From SG8-40 sp963792855 (GTDB lineage Bacteria; Pseudomonadota; Gammaproteobacteria; Burkholderiales; Eutrophovitaceae), in NCBI GenBank assembly GCA_963792855.1, contig CAWBXZ010000009.1, positions 226,371 to 290,370 of the forward strand: 64,000 bases of DNA. The letters are read 5' to 3'. Every line of letters starts with the position of its first letter. The first letter of the stretch is position 1. Below are positions 53,991-63,721 of the stretch, piece after piece. A program made the translations under genes and the position numbers. The notes under the pieces are model-generated. The model did not search any database, was not told the origin of the DNA, and was given only the letters and a program-made list of their open reading frames with translations.

Positions 53991-54014
53991 CGATAACCCT
54001 TCTCTCGTCTGCGT

Positions 54015-55244
54015 TCAAGGAACGCGTTGGTCTATAACCACGCGCACATCATTCGTTCCCGGTTCGACTGCGATGCTGAAACCTTCGAGGTCTCCACTGC
54101 TTCGCGTCGCCACCCCGTTTTTCGATACACGCGCCCCGATTACGAGTTGCTGCGCGTCCGACATTTTTCGGCCCGGCATGATCGCCATGCTGTCATCGAG
54201 GCGAAACCGGTAAGGCAGCTCACCGACCTGCACTCTTAATGCAGCAAGGGGCATACCGGGACCGTCCGCAGCCCTCGCGAAGACGAACACCGTATCCCCG
54301 GCAGCCGCCGATTGCGCCAGTTCCGCAGACAGGCTTACTGTCCCCGCAACTGCAACGGAAACCTCAGCATCGCCGCCTGGCCCGACAGGGCCCGGCGCCT
54401 CGCCCAAACGCGCCTGCGCCTCGGCGATTCCTGTGCGAAGCGCATCGGACAATTGCTCATCGGTCGCGCTCAACACCAGCAATTTCTGCCAAAGGTCGAT
54501 TGCTGCCGCGTAATCCCCCCGCCCGAACGCCGCACTGCCGCCGAGTGCCAGTGCCTTGGTTTGCGCCGGATCGATCTCCAGGGCGCGCTCCAGCAGCTGC
54601 GTTGGTTCGCCGGCGAGGTCACCTTGTGCCGTCAGACCCAGCACCTCGGCGTAATCGGTCAGCAAGTCGGCATCATTCGGCTGCAGTCGCGCGGCACGCG
54701 CCCACGCGCGCGCCGATGCATCGAAATCGTGCAACGCCTTGTAGGCGCGCCCAAGCATCACCCAGCCTTCGGCGTCATCCGGGTTTTGTTCGAGGTGCTG
54801 CGCCAACTGGCGCGTCATCTGTTCGACTCTTTCCGGCGTGATTTCACCTGCCTGCCTTTGTACATAGGCATCGACATCGAGACCGTCAGTGCTGCCAAGT
54901 TGCAAATAGAGCGCGATCGCAGCAGCGGGCAACACGGCAATCGTCAGTGCCGGTGCCAGCCACCGGCGCACAGCATGCGCTTGCCGGGCTCCGGCGCCGT
55001 CCCTTTGCGACTCGTCAAGCACGCGACGCTCGATCTCCATGCGCGCGCTCTCATGTTGATCCGTGGAAATCACACCATTCTTCAGGTCGGCGTCGAGTTC
55101 CGCCAACTGATCGCGCAGTATCTGCAGATTTGCATCTGCACCGCCGATGTCATCCGCCGAAGCCGTCTTCCTCAGCAGGGGAAAAACCACCGCGGCCGTC
55201 GCCACCAGCGAAATCAGTAACGCGCACGCAATGAATAATGGCAT
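54015..55244 (-). CDS. ccmI: CcmI, cytochrome c maturation holdase
   Basis: About 409 residues: two N-terminal membrane helices (LFIACALLISLVATAAVVF; LAPALTIAVLPAAAIALYL), then TPR repeats (DAEGWVMLGRAYKALHDFDASARAWARAARL) and a C-terminal beta-rich periplasmic domain. CcmI presents apocytochrome c to the heme ligation complex. ATG 55244 has GAGGAG upstream and shares TGATG with the ccmH stop. The longer open frame to 55400 is rejected. Last gene of the ccm operon. Confidence 0.93.
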   Translation of the reverse strand: MPLFIACALLISLVATAAVVFPLLRKTASADDIGGADANLQILRDQLAELDADLKNGVISTDQHESARMEIERRVLDESQRDGAGARQAHAVRRWLAPALTIAVLPAAAIALYLQLGSTDGLDVDAYVQRQAGEITPERVEQMTRQLAQHLEQNPDDAEGWVMLGRAYKALHDFDASARAWARAARLQPNDADLLTDYAEVLGLTAQGDLAGEPTQLLERALEIDPAQTKALALGGSAAFGRGDYAAAIDLWQKLLVLSATDEQLSDALRTGIAEAQARLGEAPGPVGPGGDAEVSVAVAGTVSLSAELAQSAAAGDTVFVFARAADGPGMPLAALRVQVGELPYRFRLDDSMAIMPGRKMSDAQQLVIGARVSKNGVATRSSGDLEGFSIAVEPGTNDVRVVIDQRVP

Positions 55245-55711
55245 CAATTCTCCTCGTGCCGGGTTCCGTCCAACAACGCCTGCGCACGGGCGCGATCTTC
55301 CGCGCTCATGGCTTGCGCGCGCAGTTGTCGCTCCCGCCGTCGCAGATACGTGACAAGCAAGACGACACCGATCACCAGGAGCACGAACGGACCGCCCCAC
55401 AGAACCAGGGTGGAGGCATTCACCGGCGGACTGTAGAGCACGAAATCGCCATAACGCGTCACCATGAACTCGCGAATCTCGTCGTCACTCTTGCCCGCTT
55501 GCATCAACTCACGGACCTGGTTACGCAGGTCAATTGCAAGATCGGCATTCGAATCGGCCAGTGACTGGTTTTGACAGACCAGACAGCGCAGTTCCTCGCT
55601 AAGCGTCCTGACACGCTCTTCCAGAACCGGGTCGTCGGCCGCCGGGGGCGCTTCGTCAGCGAGACAAAACGCGCCGAACGAAGCCAGCAAAATGGCAGCG
55701 ATCCATTTCAT
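55244..55711 (-). CDS. ccmH: CcmH (CcmL/CycL), apocytochrome c thiol reductase
   Basis: 155 residues: signal, the redox motif LRCLVCQNQSLADS (Cys43, Cys46) and a C-terminal membrane helix (VLWGGPFVLLVIGVVLLVTYL). It keeps the CxxCH cysteines reduced for heme attachment. It is the short form, with the TPR domain encoded separately by ccmI. Overlaps ccmG by four bases. Confidence 0.95.
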   Translation of the reverse strand: MKWIAAILLASFGAFCLADEAPPAADDPVLEERVRTLSEELRCLVCQNQSLADSNADLAIDLRNQVRELMQAGKSDDEIREFMVTRYGDFVLYSPPVNASTLVLWGGPFVLLVIGVVLLVTYLRRRERQLRAQAMSAEDRARAQALLDGTRHEEN

Positions 55712-56235
55712 GATTGCTGCAGCCTCGCCACCAGCGGCATGACTTCTTCATCGAGCACCTGAGGATTCAGCGGACCGATGTGCTTGAAGCGGATGACCCC
55801 GCTCTTGTCGATCACAAAGGTTTCGGGGACCCCGTAGACGCCGTATTCGATACCGGTGCGGCCTTCAAGATCAACGGCAATGCCGGTATACGGGTCGCCA
55901 TGCCTGCCCAGCCATTGAAGCGCGGCTTCGCGCCTGTCCTTGTAATTCAGTCCGTAAACCGGAACAACACCACGCTGGGCCAGTCGCACCAGGTGCGGGT
56001 GTTCTTCGAGACAGGGCGTGCACCAGGATGCGAACACATTGAGCAACCAGACCTGGCCTTTGAGGTCTTCGCTGCGGACCACACTGCCAGCTTCGCGCAA
56101 TTGCGGCAATTCAAAGGCCGGAGCCGGCTTGCCGATCAATGGCGACGGCACTTCGCGCGGATTGAGCGAAAGGCCAATCCAGAGAAACCCCGAGATCAGG
56201 ACAAAAACCAGTAGCGGAATCAGAGCGCGGGTCAT
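55708..56235 (-). CDS. ccmG: CcmG/DsbE, thiol:disulfide interchange protein
   Basis: 175 residues, membrane-anchored thioredoxin fold with WCTPC (Cys72, Cys75), preceded by NVFAS and followed by the cis-Pro GVPETFVID. It passes reductant to CcmH in the periplasm. Located 50 bases after ccmF. Confidence 0.95.
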   Translation of the reverse strand: MTRALIPLLVFVLISGFLWIGLSLNPREVPSPLIGKPAPAFELPQLREAGSVVRSEDLKGQVWLLNVFASWCTPCLEEHPHLVRLAQRGVVPVYGLNYKDRREAALQWLGRHGDPYTGIAVDLEGRTGIEYGVYGVPETFVIDKSGVIRFKHIGPLNPQVLDEEVMPLVARLQQS

Positions 56236-56285
56236 GAGCGGTCAGATTCCAGGGAGAACTTCAGGCACAGCAGCACGATCAGCCA

Positions 56286-58274
56286 TCATGCTGCGGCCGT
56301 CACCGTAGTCTCCCGGCCTTTACGCTGTTCTGCCCGCGCCAAACGGTAGCGGCGATCGCTGACCGCCAGAATGCCTCCCAGCGCCATCAGGAAAGCACCT
56401 CCCCAGATCCAGTCGACAAACGGTTTGTGATACACGCGCACAATCCAGGCGCCGCCATCCACCGGTTCCCCCAACGAGACGTAAAGGTCGCGGGTGAAGC
56501 CGGTATCGATCGCTGCTTCGGTCATCGGCATCTGCTGCACGTTGTAGAAACGCTTTTCCGGATGCATGACATCGCGCTGGCGCCCGTCCTTGAATACCGT
56601 CAGCAAGCCCCTGACACCGCTGTAGTTCGGTCCTTCGATGTCCTCGAACCCGTCGAGCCGGATGGAATAACCGCCGATGCTGACCGTGCTGCCCGGCGTC
56701 ATTCGCACGTCTTTTTCCGTCTCGTAACCATTCACCATGGTCACGCCGACAATGAACACGGCCACCCCGGTATGGGCCAACAGCATGCCGTAGTATCCGC
56801 GGGGCAATTTCTTCAGGTAAGCCGCTGGATGCCCTCCGCCGCCAGCAGCGAGTTGCGTCACGCGTTCCCGCAAATTGACCGCGCTCGACGCGACGATCCA
56901 CACCGCCAGCAACAGCCCGAGCGCAATCATTGGCGTCCATTTCCCCATCATCAGCGGCAATACGGCGGCACTCAGCACGGCAAGCGCAAAAGCCCACTTG
57001 AGGCGAGTTGCAAGATCGGGCAGCGACGCCTGCTTCCATCGCGCCATCGGACCAACGCCCATCAGGAACATCGCCGGTACCATCAACGGCACGAACACCG
57101 CGTCGAAGTACGGCGGACCAACTGAAATCTTTCCAAGCCCGAGCGCGTCAAGAAATAATGGATACAGCGTACCCAGCAACACCGAAGCAGCCGCCACCAT
57201 CAACAGGACATTGTTTGACAGCAGCGCGGACTCGCGCGACACGAGTTTGAACTGGCCGCCGAGTCCGACACGCGGCGAACGCCATGCAAACAGCGCCAGC
57301 GAGGTGCCGACCACGAACACCAGAAATCCAAGAATGAACACGCCGCGGGCGGGATCGGTGGCGAACGCGTGTACCGAGGTCAGCACGCCCGAGCGCACCA
57401 GGAACGTACCGAGCAGGGAAAGCGAGAACGTGACAATCGCCAGCAACACGGTCCAGCTCTTGAACCCGCCGCGTTTCTCCGTGACGGCAAGCGAGTGCAT
57501 CAATGCCGTGCCGGTTAACCACGGCATGAACGACGCGTTCTCGACCGGGTCCCAGAACCACCACCCGCCCCAACCCAGTTCGTAGTAAGCCCACCAACTG
57601 CCCAGCGCGATACCAACCGTCAAGAAAGCCCAGGCAACCGTTGTCCAGGGCCGCGACCAGCGAGCCCACGCCGAATCCAGGCGCCCACCCAACAACGCCG
57701 CCACCGCAAACGCAAAAACCACCGAAAAACCGACGTAGCCCATGTAAAGCATCGGCGGATGTATCACCATGCCCGGGTCCTGCAGTAACGGATTCAGATC
57801 GCGGCCGTCGACCGCGGGCGGCAAAAGGCGGTCAAACGGATTCGACGTCAGCACCATGAACAGGAAAAAACCGACCGCGACCAGCGCCATGACCCCGAGA
57901 ATGCGCGCAACCATGTCAGTCGGCACATGGCGGCTGAACATCGCCACTGCCGACATCCAGCCCGAGAGCATCAATACCCACAACAGCAGCGAGCCTTCGT
58001 GGCTGCCCCAGGTTGCGGCCAGGCGATAAAACCAGGGCAGTTGCGAGTTTGAATTCGACGCCACATTGAGCACCGAAAAATCGTTACTGACGAACGAATA
58101 GGCGAGGCAGACGAAAGCCAGAGCGACAAGAGCGAACTGCGCATGTGCGGCCGGCCTGGAAACGCTCATCCAACGCCGGTTGCCGCGCGCCGCTCCAACG
58201 AGGGAAAAAATACTCTGGGCGCCGGCAACAAACAGCGCGACGATGATTGCAAAATGCCCCAACTCCGGAATCAT
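56286..58274 (-). CDS. ccmF: CcmF, heme lyase subunit
   Basis: 662 residues, about fifteen membrane helices, with the tryptophan-rich motif GWGGWWFWDPVENASFMPWL and conserved His residues. It ligates heme to apocytochromes c together with CcmH and CcmI. Length is normal for the family. Confidence 0.97.
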   Translation of the reverse strand: MIPELGHFAIIVALFVAGAQSIFSLVGAARGNRRWMSVSRPAAHAQFALVALAFVCLAYSFVSNDFSVLNVASNSNSQLPWFYRLAATWGSHEGSLLLWVLMLSGWMSAVAMFSRHVPTDMVARILGVMALVAVGFFLFMVLTSNPFDRLLPPAVDGRDLNPLLQDPGMVIHPPMLYMGYVGFSVVFAFAVAALLGGRLDSAWARWSRPWTTVAWAFLTVGIALGSWWAYYELGWGGWWFWDPVENASFMPWLTGTALMHSLAVTEKRGGFKSWTVLLAIVTFSLSLLGTFLVRSGVLTSVHAFATDPARGVFILGFLVFVVGTSLALFAWRSPRVGLGGQFKLVSRESALLSNNVLLMVAAASVLLGTLYPLFLDALGLGKISVGPPYFDAVFVPLMVPAMFLMGVGPMARWKQASLPDLATRLKWAFALAVLSAAVLPLMMGKWTPMIALGLLLAVWIVASSAVNLRERVTQLAAGGGGHPAAYLKKLPRGYYGMLLAHTGVAVFIVGVTMVNGYETEKDVRMTPGSTVSIGGYSIRLDGFEDIEGPNYSGVRGLLTVFKDGRQRDVMHPEKRFYNVQQMPMTEAAIDTGFTRDLYVSLGEPVDGGAWIVRVYHKPFVDWIWGGAFLMALGGILAVSDRRYRLARAEQRKGRETTVTAAA

Positions 58275-58338
58275 TGAACCGCTCCATCAGCACACCGGTG
58301 TGCCAGGACGCAATCGATTGCACCGGTAACCGTGATTT

Positions 58339-58827
58339 TCATTGGCTATAAGTTCCCTGTCCCGGCGCCCCCGCTGCGGATTTTCGGTGCGCGTCGCGCA
58401 TCGCCTTGTTTGCCCGCTCCACGGCTTCGGCTGCTTCCGGAGGCATGTAGTTCTCGTCGTGCTTGGCGAGGACCTGTTCCGCCTTGAACACACCATCGTC
58501 GCCGAGCTTGCCCTGCGCAACGACACCCTTGCCCTCGCGAAACAGGTCGGGAAGGATGCCCGAATAAACCACGGGGATCGTTTGTGCCGTGTCGGTCACC
58601 AGAAATTCGACCGAGACGCCGTCGGCCTGGCGCTTGACGCTACCGTCGACAACCATGCCGCCGACGCGGAAGCTTCGCCCGACCGGCGCTTCGTTGGCGA
58701 CGATCTCGCTCGGCGTAAAGAAGAACACCAGATTACTGCGGAATGCATTGAGCACGAGCGTCGCCGAAATGGCCAGCGCCGCAATGCCCGCAGCAATCAA
58801 TGCAAAACGCTTGTGGCGTGATTTCAT
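58339..58827 (-). CDS. ccmE: CcmE, periplasmic heme chaperone
   Basis: 162 residues: N-terminal membrane anchor, OB-fold, and the heme-binding H-x3-Y (His123, Tyr127 in LAKHDENYMPPE). It carries heme covalently to CcmF. Overlaps ccmD by four bases. Confidence 0.97.
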   Translation of the reverse strand: MKSRHKRFALIAAGIAALAISATLVLNAFRSNLVFFFTPSEIVANEAPVGRSFRVGGMVVDGSVKRQADGVSVEFLVTDTAQTIPVVYSGILPDLFREGKGVVAQGKLGDDGVFKAEQVLAKHDENYMPPEAAEAVERANKAMRDAHRKSAAGAPGQGTYSQ

Positions 58828-59006
58828 CGTTCTGTTCCAGACTCTGCCCGCATCCTACGACCCCCAATCGCTGCCGGAGTTCTGGCGCGCCGCACGACGA
58901 AGACCACCTCGAGCAGTAACGCCAGCGCCGTAACGCCATACGAGCCCCAGACGTACAGACCGTAGCCACCCATGTCCAGAAACGCTGACAAACTGCCCCA
59001 GTTCAC
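58824..59006 (-). CDS. ccmD: CcmD, small heme-exporter subunit
   Basis: 60 residues beginning MNWGSLSAFLDMGGYGLYVWGSYG-like, with one membrane helix (VTALALLLEVVFVV) and a basic tail. This is the CcmD pattern. GTG at 59006 has GGAGG seven bases upstream. CcmD helps release holo-CcmE from CcmABC. It lies between ccmC and ccmE as expected. Confidence 0.92.
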   Translation of the reverse strand: MNWGSLSAFLDMGGYGLYVWGSYGVTALALLLEVVFVVRRARTPAAIGGRRMRAESGTER

Positions 59007-59070
59007 CGTCCAGCCTCCACGGAATGTTCGTGATTGCAATGCCGTTGCGAGCCTTCGTGCAGCCCCTTGT

Positions 59071-59799
59071 TCATTCGACCTCCTGTATCCATGCCGCCCC
59101 CCTTTCGCGCTCATTGATGATCGCGCGAACCCGCAACAAGGACACCGCAATGGTGTACATCCAGAATGCGAGTGCCATCAGCAGCATACCCGTAAGCATG
59201 CTCGTCGCCATACTTGGCGCGCGGGTAAGGCTGACCGAGGCTCCCTGATGCAAGGTATTCCACCACTGCACCGAGAAATAGATGATCGGCACATTGACGG
59301 CACCGACAAGCGCCAGAACGGCGGACGCCTTGTCGGCCCGTCGCACATCGTCTATCGACGCAGCCAGCGACATGTAACCCACATACAGGAAGAGCAGAAT
59401 CAGTTCCGAGGTCAGGCGCGCGTCCCATACCCACCAGGTACCCCAGGTCGGCTTCCCCCACAGAGAGCCGGTCCATAGCGCCAGAAACGTCATCAACGCG
59501 CCTGTCGGTGCGAGCGCGTGCGCCATCATGGACGACAGACGGGTATTGAACGTCAGCCCTACGCCCGCCCAGAACGCCATCACCACGTAGATGAACATCG
59601 ACATCCACGCAGCCGGTACGTGAATGAAAATGATGCGGTACGACTCGCCTTGCTGAAAATCGGTCGGCGCAACAAAGAATCCCACGTATAGCCCGGCAAT
59701 GCCAAAAACCGCCGCGAGCACAGCGAAAGGCGCGACCAGTCTCCCGGCAAGCGGATAAAACGTTTGCGGCGCCGCGTACTTCCAGATGTTGAACGTCAT
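59071..59799 (-). CDS. ccmC: CcmC, heme handling protein for CcmE
   Basis: About 242 residues, six membrane helices, with the WWD motif WGTWWVWDARLTSELILLFLY and flanking His residues. It loads heme onto CcmE. ATG 59799 has GGAG upstream; the seven-residue extension to 59820 is not conserved. About 170 bases separate it from ccmB. Confidence 0.96.
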   Translation of the reverse strand: MTFNIWKYAAPQTFYPLAGRLVAPFAVLAAVFGIAGLYVGFFVAPTDFQQGESYRIIFIHVPAAWMSMFIYVVMAFWAGVGLTFNTRLSSMMAHALAPTGALMTFLALWTGSLWGKPTWGTWWVWDARLTSELILLFLYVGYMSLAASIDDVRRADKASAVLALVGAVNVPIIYFSVQWWNTLHQGASVSLTRAPSMATSMLTGMLLMALAFWMYTIAVSLLRVRAIINERERGAAWIQEVE

Positions 59800-59969
59800 C
59801 GTCTCCGCCAATCCCCGCAAGGCCGGATCACAATGGCAGCGACAAAAGGGGGTGCGCCATTGCGCCTGGCACGTCCCGCCGCCGCGAGGCCTCGCCAGGC
59901 GACCTGTTCCGCCAGTGTACCGACGGAGAACTGATTATTATCCATTCCGAACACCACTCGCTCCCGCCC

Positions 59970-60650
59970 CTATTCAAGTGCAATCCGGATCGCCGCACCC
60001 TGCGCCCACGGTGCCAGCGCGACCGCGGCGAGGAGCATCGCCCCGAGCACCGAAAAATGTCCACCAAACTGCATGCCCTGCTCCGCCGCACTCACGGCAC
60101 CCGCGCCAAAAATCAAGATTGGCACATAAAGCGGCAACACCAGCAACGCAGTGAGCGCGCCGCCACCGCGAACACCGAGCGTCAATGCCGCTCCGATGGC
60201 GCCCAGCAACGAGAGAACCGGCGTGCCAAGCGCCAGCGAGCCGGCGAGAACCCACAATGCCTGGCCATCAAGCCCGAATTCGAGACCGAGCAACGGCGAT
60301 AACACCACCAAAGGCAACCCGGTTGCGAGCCAGTGCGCAAGAACCTTGGCCAGCGCCAATGCCGCCACTGGTTCGCCGGCAAGAACGAGCTGTTCAAGTG
60401 TGCCGTCCGCGTAATCACCGGAAAACAGATTCCCGAGCGCCAGCATCGACGCAAGCAATGCCGCCACCCAGACAACCCCGGGGCCGATCGTGCGCAACAT
60501 CGCCGGATCCGCGCCGACGCCAAGCGGAAACAGACTCACCACGATCGCAAAGAAGAACACGATGGTGAGCAGGTCGGTACGCCGACGCAGCGCGAGCAAC
60601 AGGTCGCGCTGTGCAACTGCCACGAAAGCTTGCGACAGCCCGCCACTCAC
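59970..60650 (-). CDS. ccmB: CcmB, ABC transporter permease of heme exporter
   Basis: 226 residues with six helices and FSGDYADGTLEQLVLAGEP and GRRTDLL-like N-terminal motifs typical of CcmB. With CcmA it powers release of heme-loaded CcmE. Overlaps ccmA by four bases. Confidence 0.95.
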   Translation of the reverse strand: MSGGLSQAFVAVAQRDLLLALRRRTDLLTIVFFFAIVVSLFPLGVGADPAMLRTIGPGVVWVAALLASMLALGNLFSGDYADGTLEQLVLAGEPVAALALAKVLAHWLATGLPLVVLSPLLGLEFGLDGQALWVLAGSLALGTPVLSLLGAIGAALTLGVRGGGALTALLVLPLYVPILIFGAGAVSAAEQGMQFGGHFSVLGAMLLAAVALAPWAQGAAIRIALE

Positions 60651-61261
60651 GCGAGTTCCAACAAGCTGGTCGGGGCCTCGATCGGGACATTCTGGTGCGT
60701 CGTGTAAACGACCAGGCCGCCATCCCTCGCATGTCCGGAAAGGCGTGCCGAGAAACGTTTCGCCGCGGCGTCATCGAGCGAACTGAACGGCTCGTCGAGA
60801 ATCCACAATTTACGCTTTCGCGAAAAAGCGATTCGCGCCAACGCAACCCTGCGTTGCTGACCCGCCGACAAGCGCTGCACCGGAATATCCGCCACATGCG
60901 CGAGCCCTTCCTCGTCAAACACCGCTCGCAAGGCAGCTTCGGTCACCCGAACGCCCTGTATCGCAAGGGTGGCACGCAGGTTTTCGCATGGCGACAGATA
61001 CGCTTTCAAGGCATTCGCATGCCCCACAAACGCGAGCTGTTTCGAATAGTCGTCGCCAATCTCGGGCAATGCGCGTCCAAGCCACGCAATACTTCCTTGC
61101 TCCGTAGGCGAAAGTCCCGCAATCATGCGTAACAGGCTGGTTTTGCCCGCCCCGTTCGCACCATGGATGCGCAACGCCGTGCCCTCTTCCACGCGGAAGG
61201 ACAGATGGCGAAACAGGTTGCGATTGCCGCGAGAACAAGAAATGTCGTTGGCTTCGAGCAT
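60647..61261 (-). CDS. ccmA: CcmA, ATPase of the heme exporter
   Basis: 204 residues with Walker A GANGAGKTSLLR, signature LSAGQQRRVALARI and Walker B LWILDEPFSSLD. First gene of the nine-gene ccm operon reading leftward. The 235 bases upstream hold no recognised gene or Dnr-type box. Confidence 0.96.
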   Translation of the reverse strand: MLEANDISCSRGNRNLFRHLSFRVEEGTALRIHGANGAGKTSLLRMIAGLSPTEQGSIAWLGRALPEIGDDYSKQLAFVGHANALKAYLSPCENLRATLAIQGVRVTEAALRAVFDEEGLAHVADIPVQRLSAGQQRRVALARIAFSRKRKLWILDEPFSSLDDAAAKRFSARLSGHARDGGLVVYTTHQNVPIEAPTSLLELA

Positions 61262-61496
61262 GTCCGGAGAATCGGGGGCAGCGGCGGATTATACCCGAGC
61301 ACCCGGTAGATGCCGGTCGCCTTGCCGCTCGAAATAGCGCGACGAATTGGCAGACGGGCGGCTCCCAGTCACTCCAGAACGCCCCCAGCGATCGCGGCTG
61401 CGGACAAAAGCCGCAAACCGCCCACTGAACAGGCACCAGTATGGCGAAACAAACCGGAGCGGGCCGAAGGCGACGAACGCCCGGCGATGCCTGGTC

Positions 61497-62069
61497 TTAC
61501 TTGCCCGGTTTAAAATTGAATTTCTGTCCGCCCAGCGTCGCTTCGTACATGAGACCGCCCTTGACGTGGGTGAACACCGCCATCCCCTTGTAATAGGACG
61601 TTTCCTGCTTGCCTGCGGTGCCCCCCGTGGTGGCACTCGCGCCTGCGCCGGTCGTACCCGCCTGAGCGGTCGCGCCGGCCGTGATGGCGACGGCGGTGGC
61701 CTGCGCGCCGAACTCAAAATTGCCGCTGGTGAAATCGTCGTAGGCGCGCTTGTCCTCGAAGAAGATAATCTGGCTGAAGGCTTGCCCGCCAAGCTGCAGC
61801 CCGATGGTCAGTTGCGTCATCGAGGTGTATCCGGTGACTTTGCCACCCTGGTACACCTGGCCTTTGCCGTGGGCACCACCGATTCCGACACCGCCTTTGC
61901 CAATGGTCGGGAATACCGCGTAACCGTACGCGGTATCAAAATAGGGTTTGACTACCGGTGAGCCCTTGTAGATATTGATCGTCTGGCTGTAGTCCTCTGC
62001 CGCATTCGCTGGCGAGAAGGCAAACACCGTGCATATCAGTGCAGCAAGAAAATAGTAAAAGCGAGTCAC
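61497..62069 (-). CDS. SYLF/Ysc84-domain exported protein
   Basis: About 190 residues. A signal peptide (FYYFLAALICTVFAFSPANA) precedes a SYLF-type domain (AVFPTIGKGGVGIGGAHGKGQVYQGGKVTGYTSMTQLTIGLQLGGQAFSQIIFF in the gene; only family-typical parts quoted here loosely) and a Gly/Ala/Thr-rich insertion (ITAGATAQAGTTGAGASATTGG). SYLF domains bind phosphoinositides in eukaryotes; the bacterial role is unknown. A GTG at 62069 after GGGAAGAGAG fits the signal peptide best. Upstream ATGs give long unconserved leaders. Confidence 0.8.
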   Translation of the reverse strand: MTRFYYFLAALICTVFAFSPANAAEDYSQTINIYKGSPVVKPYFDTAYGYAVFPTIGKGGVGIGGAHGKGQVYQGGKVTGYTSMTQLTIGLQLGGQAFSQIIFFEDKRAYDDFTSGNFEFGAQATAVAITAGATAQAGTTGAGASATTGGTAGKQETSYYKGMAVFTHVKGGLMYEATLGGQKFNFKPGK

Positions 62070-62372
62070 GTCTCTCTTCCCAGTTTCACAATGATAGAAC
62101 GTCATTGTACGCCATGCATGGCGAGCAAAACGTCCCTCGACAAACGCACATTTTTTCAGACGCCCGCCGTTTCGATGCTGAGGCAGCACAAGCAATCAAT
62201 GCTGACTGACCGTAGTGTCGACGCCGGCGCCACTCGTCGCTTCGTAGCGACGACCCTCTTTCAGTAATCCATATTAGGTCACTGTTTGCTAGTATTTTCT
62301 CGCGACGGTATGTACCTTGCAGTTAAGTTTTCTTGTTTTCCTGGAGGGGCGGCTTTGCCCGGAGATTCCGCA

Positions 62373-63503
62373 TTGAGGATCGATTCGAAAGTTTGGATTG
62401 TCTTTCTGATCCTGCCCTTGCTAATTGTCGGTTGTGGTGGTGGCGGCTCAGACGGCACGCCGGCGCCGACATTGGTGGCTGCGGGATTCACAAGCGAGGA
62501 GTCGTGGGTCACGGGTTTGAGCAGCGCCACGGCAATTGCGCAGACGCCCGATGGCCGTCTCCTCGTTGCACAGCAAGGCGGCGCGCTACGCGTCGTCAAG
62601 AATGGCACACTGCTCGGTACACCTATGCTCGCTGTCACGGTCAACTCGGCAGGTGAGCGCGGTTTGCTTGGCGTGGCGGTGCATCCAGCGTTCGCCAGCA
62701 ACGGCTATGTGTATGTCTATTACACGAGTACCGAAAACAACATTCATAACCGGGTCAGCCGTTTCACCGTGACAGGCGATGTGGCGGGCAGTGAGGAAAA
62801 GCTCGTAGATTTACCCGCGCTTTCGAGTGCTACCAACCACAATGGCGGGGCAATCCACTTCGGCGCCGACGGCAAACTCTATGTGGCAGTGGGCGACAAT
62901 GCCAACAGCGCCAATTCGCAGAATCTGACCAGTCCGCTGGGCAAGATGTTGCGCTTTAATGACGATGGCTCGATCCCGAACGACAACCCGTTCTGCACGA
63001 CGAATGGGAATCTCGCCTGCGCAGTGTGGGCGTATGGCCTGAGAAATCCGTTCACCTTCGCGGTGCATCCCGACACCGGACGTATCCACATCAATGACGT
63101 AGGACAGAATACCTGGGAAGAGATCAATTTGGGTTTATCGGGCGCAAACTACGGTTGGCCAGGTTCCGAGGGACTCGACGGGGTGACAGCCAGTATCACG
63201 GGGCCGATCTTGGCCTATCGGCATACCGCAGCGCCAGCGCCTGGACCGGGCAGTGCCTTCATTGGCTTTGCGATTGCCGGCGGGACTTTCTACCCGGATA
63301 CGGGACCGTTCCCTGCGGAATACCGCAACAACTACTACTTCGCAGACTTCGTGAGCAAGTTTATTGGCCGGTTCGACTGGGTGAATAACACTGCTTCCCA
63401 ATTCGCAACCATTTCGGGCTCGCCGGTTGACATGCTGATCGGATCGGATGGAGCACTCTATGTGCTGACCCGCATTGGGATCACGCGGTTCAGTTTCAAG
63501 TAG
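62373..63503 (+). CDS. PQQ-dependent aldose sugar dehydrogenase-like lipoprotein
   Basis: About 376 residues. A lipoprotein signal (VFLILPLLIVGC) and a Gly-rich linker precede a six-bladed propeller of the glucose/sorbosone dehydrogenase family, with GERGLLGVAVHPAFASNGYV, HNGGAIHFGADGKLYVAVGD and YGLRNPFTFAVHPDTGRI. Members such as YliI oxidise aldoses with PQQ and calcium in the periplasm. The start is uncertain: TTG 62373 with GGAG eight bases upstream gives a good lipoprotein signal, whereas ATGs further up add unlikely residues. No PQQ synthesis genes are in this window. Confidence 0.82.
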   Translation: MRIDSKVWIVFLILPLLIVGCGGGGSDGTPAPTLVAAGFTSEESWVTGLSSATAIAQTPDGRLLVAQQGGALRVVKNGTLLGTPMLAVTVNSAGERGLLGVAVHPAFASNGYVYVYYTSTENNIHNRVSRFTVTGDVAGSEEKLVDLPALSSATNHNGGAIHFGADGKLYVAVGDNANSANSQNLTSPLGKMLRFNDDGSIPNDNPFCTTNGNLACAVWAYGLRNPFTFAVHPDTGRIHINDVGQNTWEEINLGLSGANYGWPGSEGLDGVTASITGPILAYRHTAAPAPGPGSAFIGFAIAGGTFYPDTGPFPAEYRNNYYFADFVSKFIGRFDWVNNTASQFATISGSPVDMLIGSDGALYVLTRIGITRFSFK

Positions 63504-63567
63504 GGAACAAGCAATCGTCGCGAGCAAAGCCGCGTCCGCCACATGTGCCGCGGTCGATCAAACGAAA

Positions 63568-63583
63568 CCCCGCTGAAGCGGGG
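63568..63583 (-). terminator. Intrinsic terminator for the minus-strand PEP-CTERM remnant
   Basis: CCCCGC-TTCA-GCGGGG (minus-strand reading) is a perfect 6-bp stem with a tetraloop, followed on the minus strand by TTTCGTTT. It lies about 20 bases beyond the stop of the PEP-CTERM tail and may also end the convergent sugar dehydrogenase transcript. Confidence 0.75.
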
Positions 63584-63604
63584 CATGTCGTCGAGTGTTA
63601 CGTT

Positions 63605-63718
63605 TCAAACAGCGGCTTGTTTCTTCTTACTTAGTGCAACCCATCCCATGATGCCAAGACCAATACTCATCATGGCGTAGATTTCGGCTTCGGGGACGGG
63701 GTACGCAATGACCTGCTC
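63605..63718 (-). pseudogene. C-terminal remnant of a PEP-CTERM protein
   Basis: The minus strand encodes a 37-residue open tail, PVPEAEIYAMMSIGLGIMGW followed by VALSKKKQAAV and a stop. This is the PEP-CTERM sorting signal: PEP-type motif, membrane helix, basic end. Upstream it is closed by a TAA at 63719-63721 with no start codon, so the body of the protein is missing. The terminator after the stop survives. It implies the genome has, or had, the exosortase system. Confidence 0.7.
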
Positions 63719-63721
63719 TTA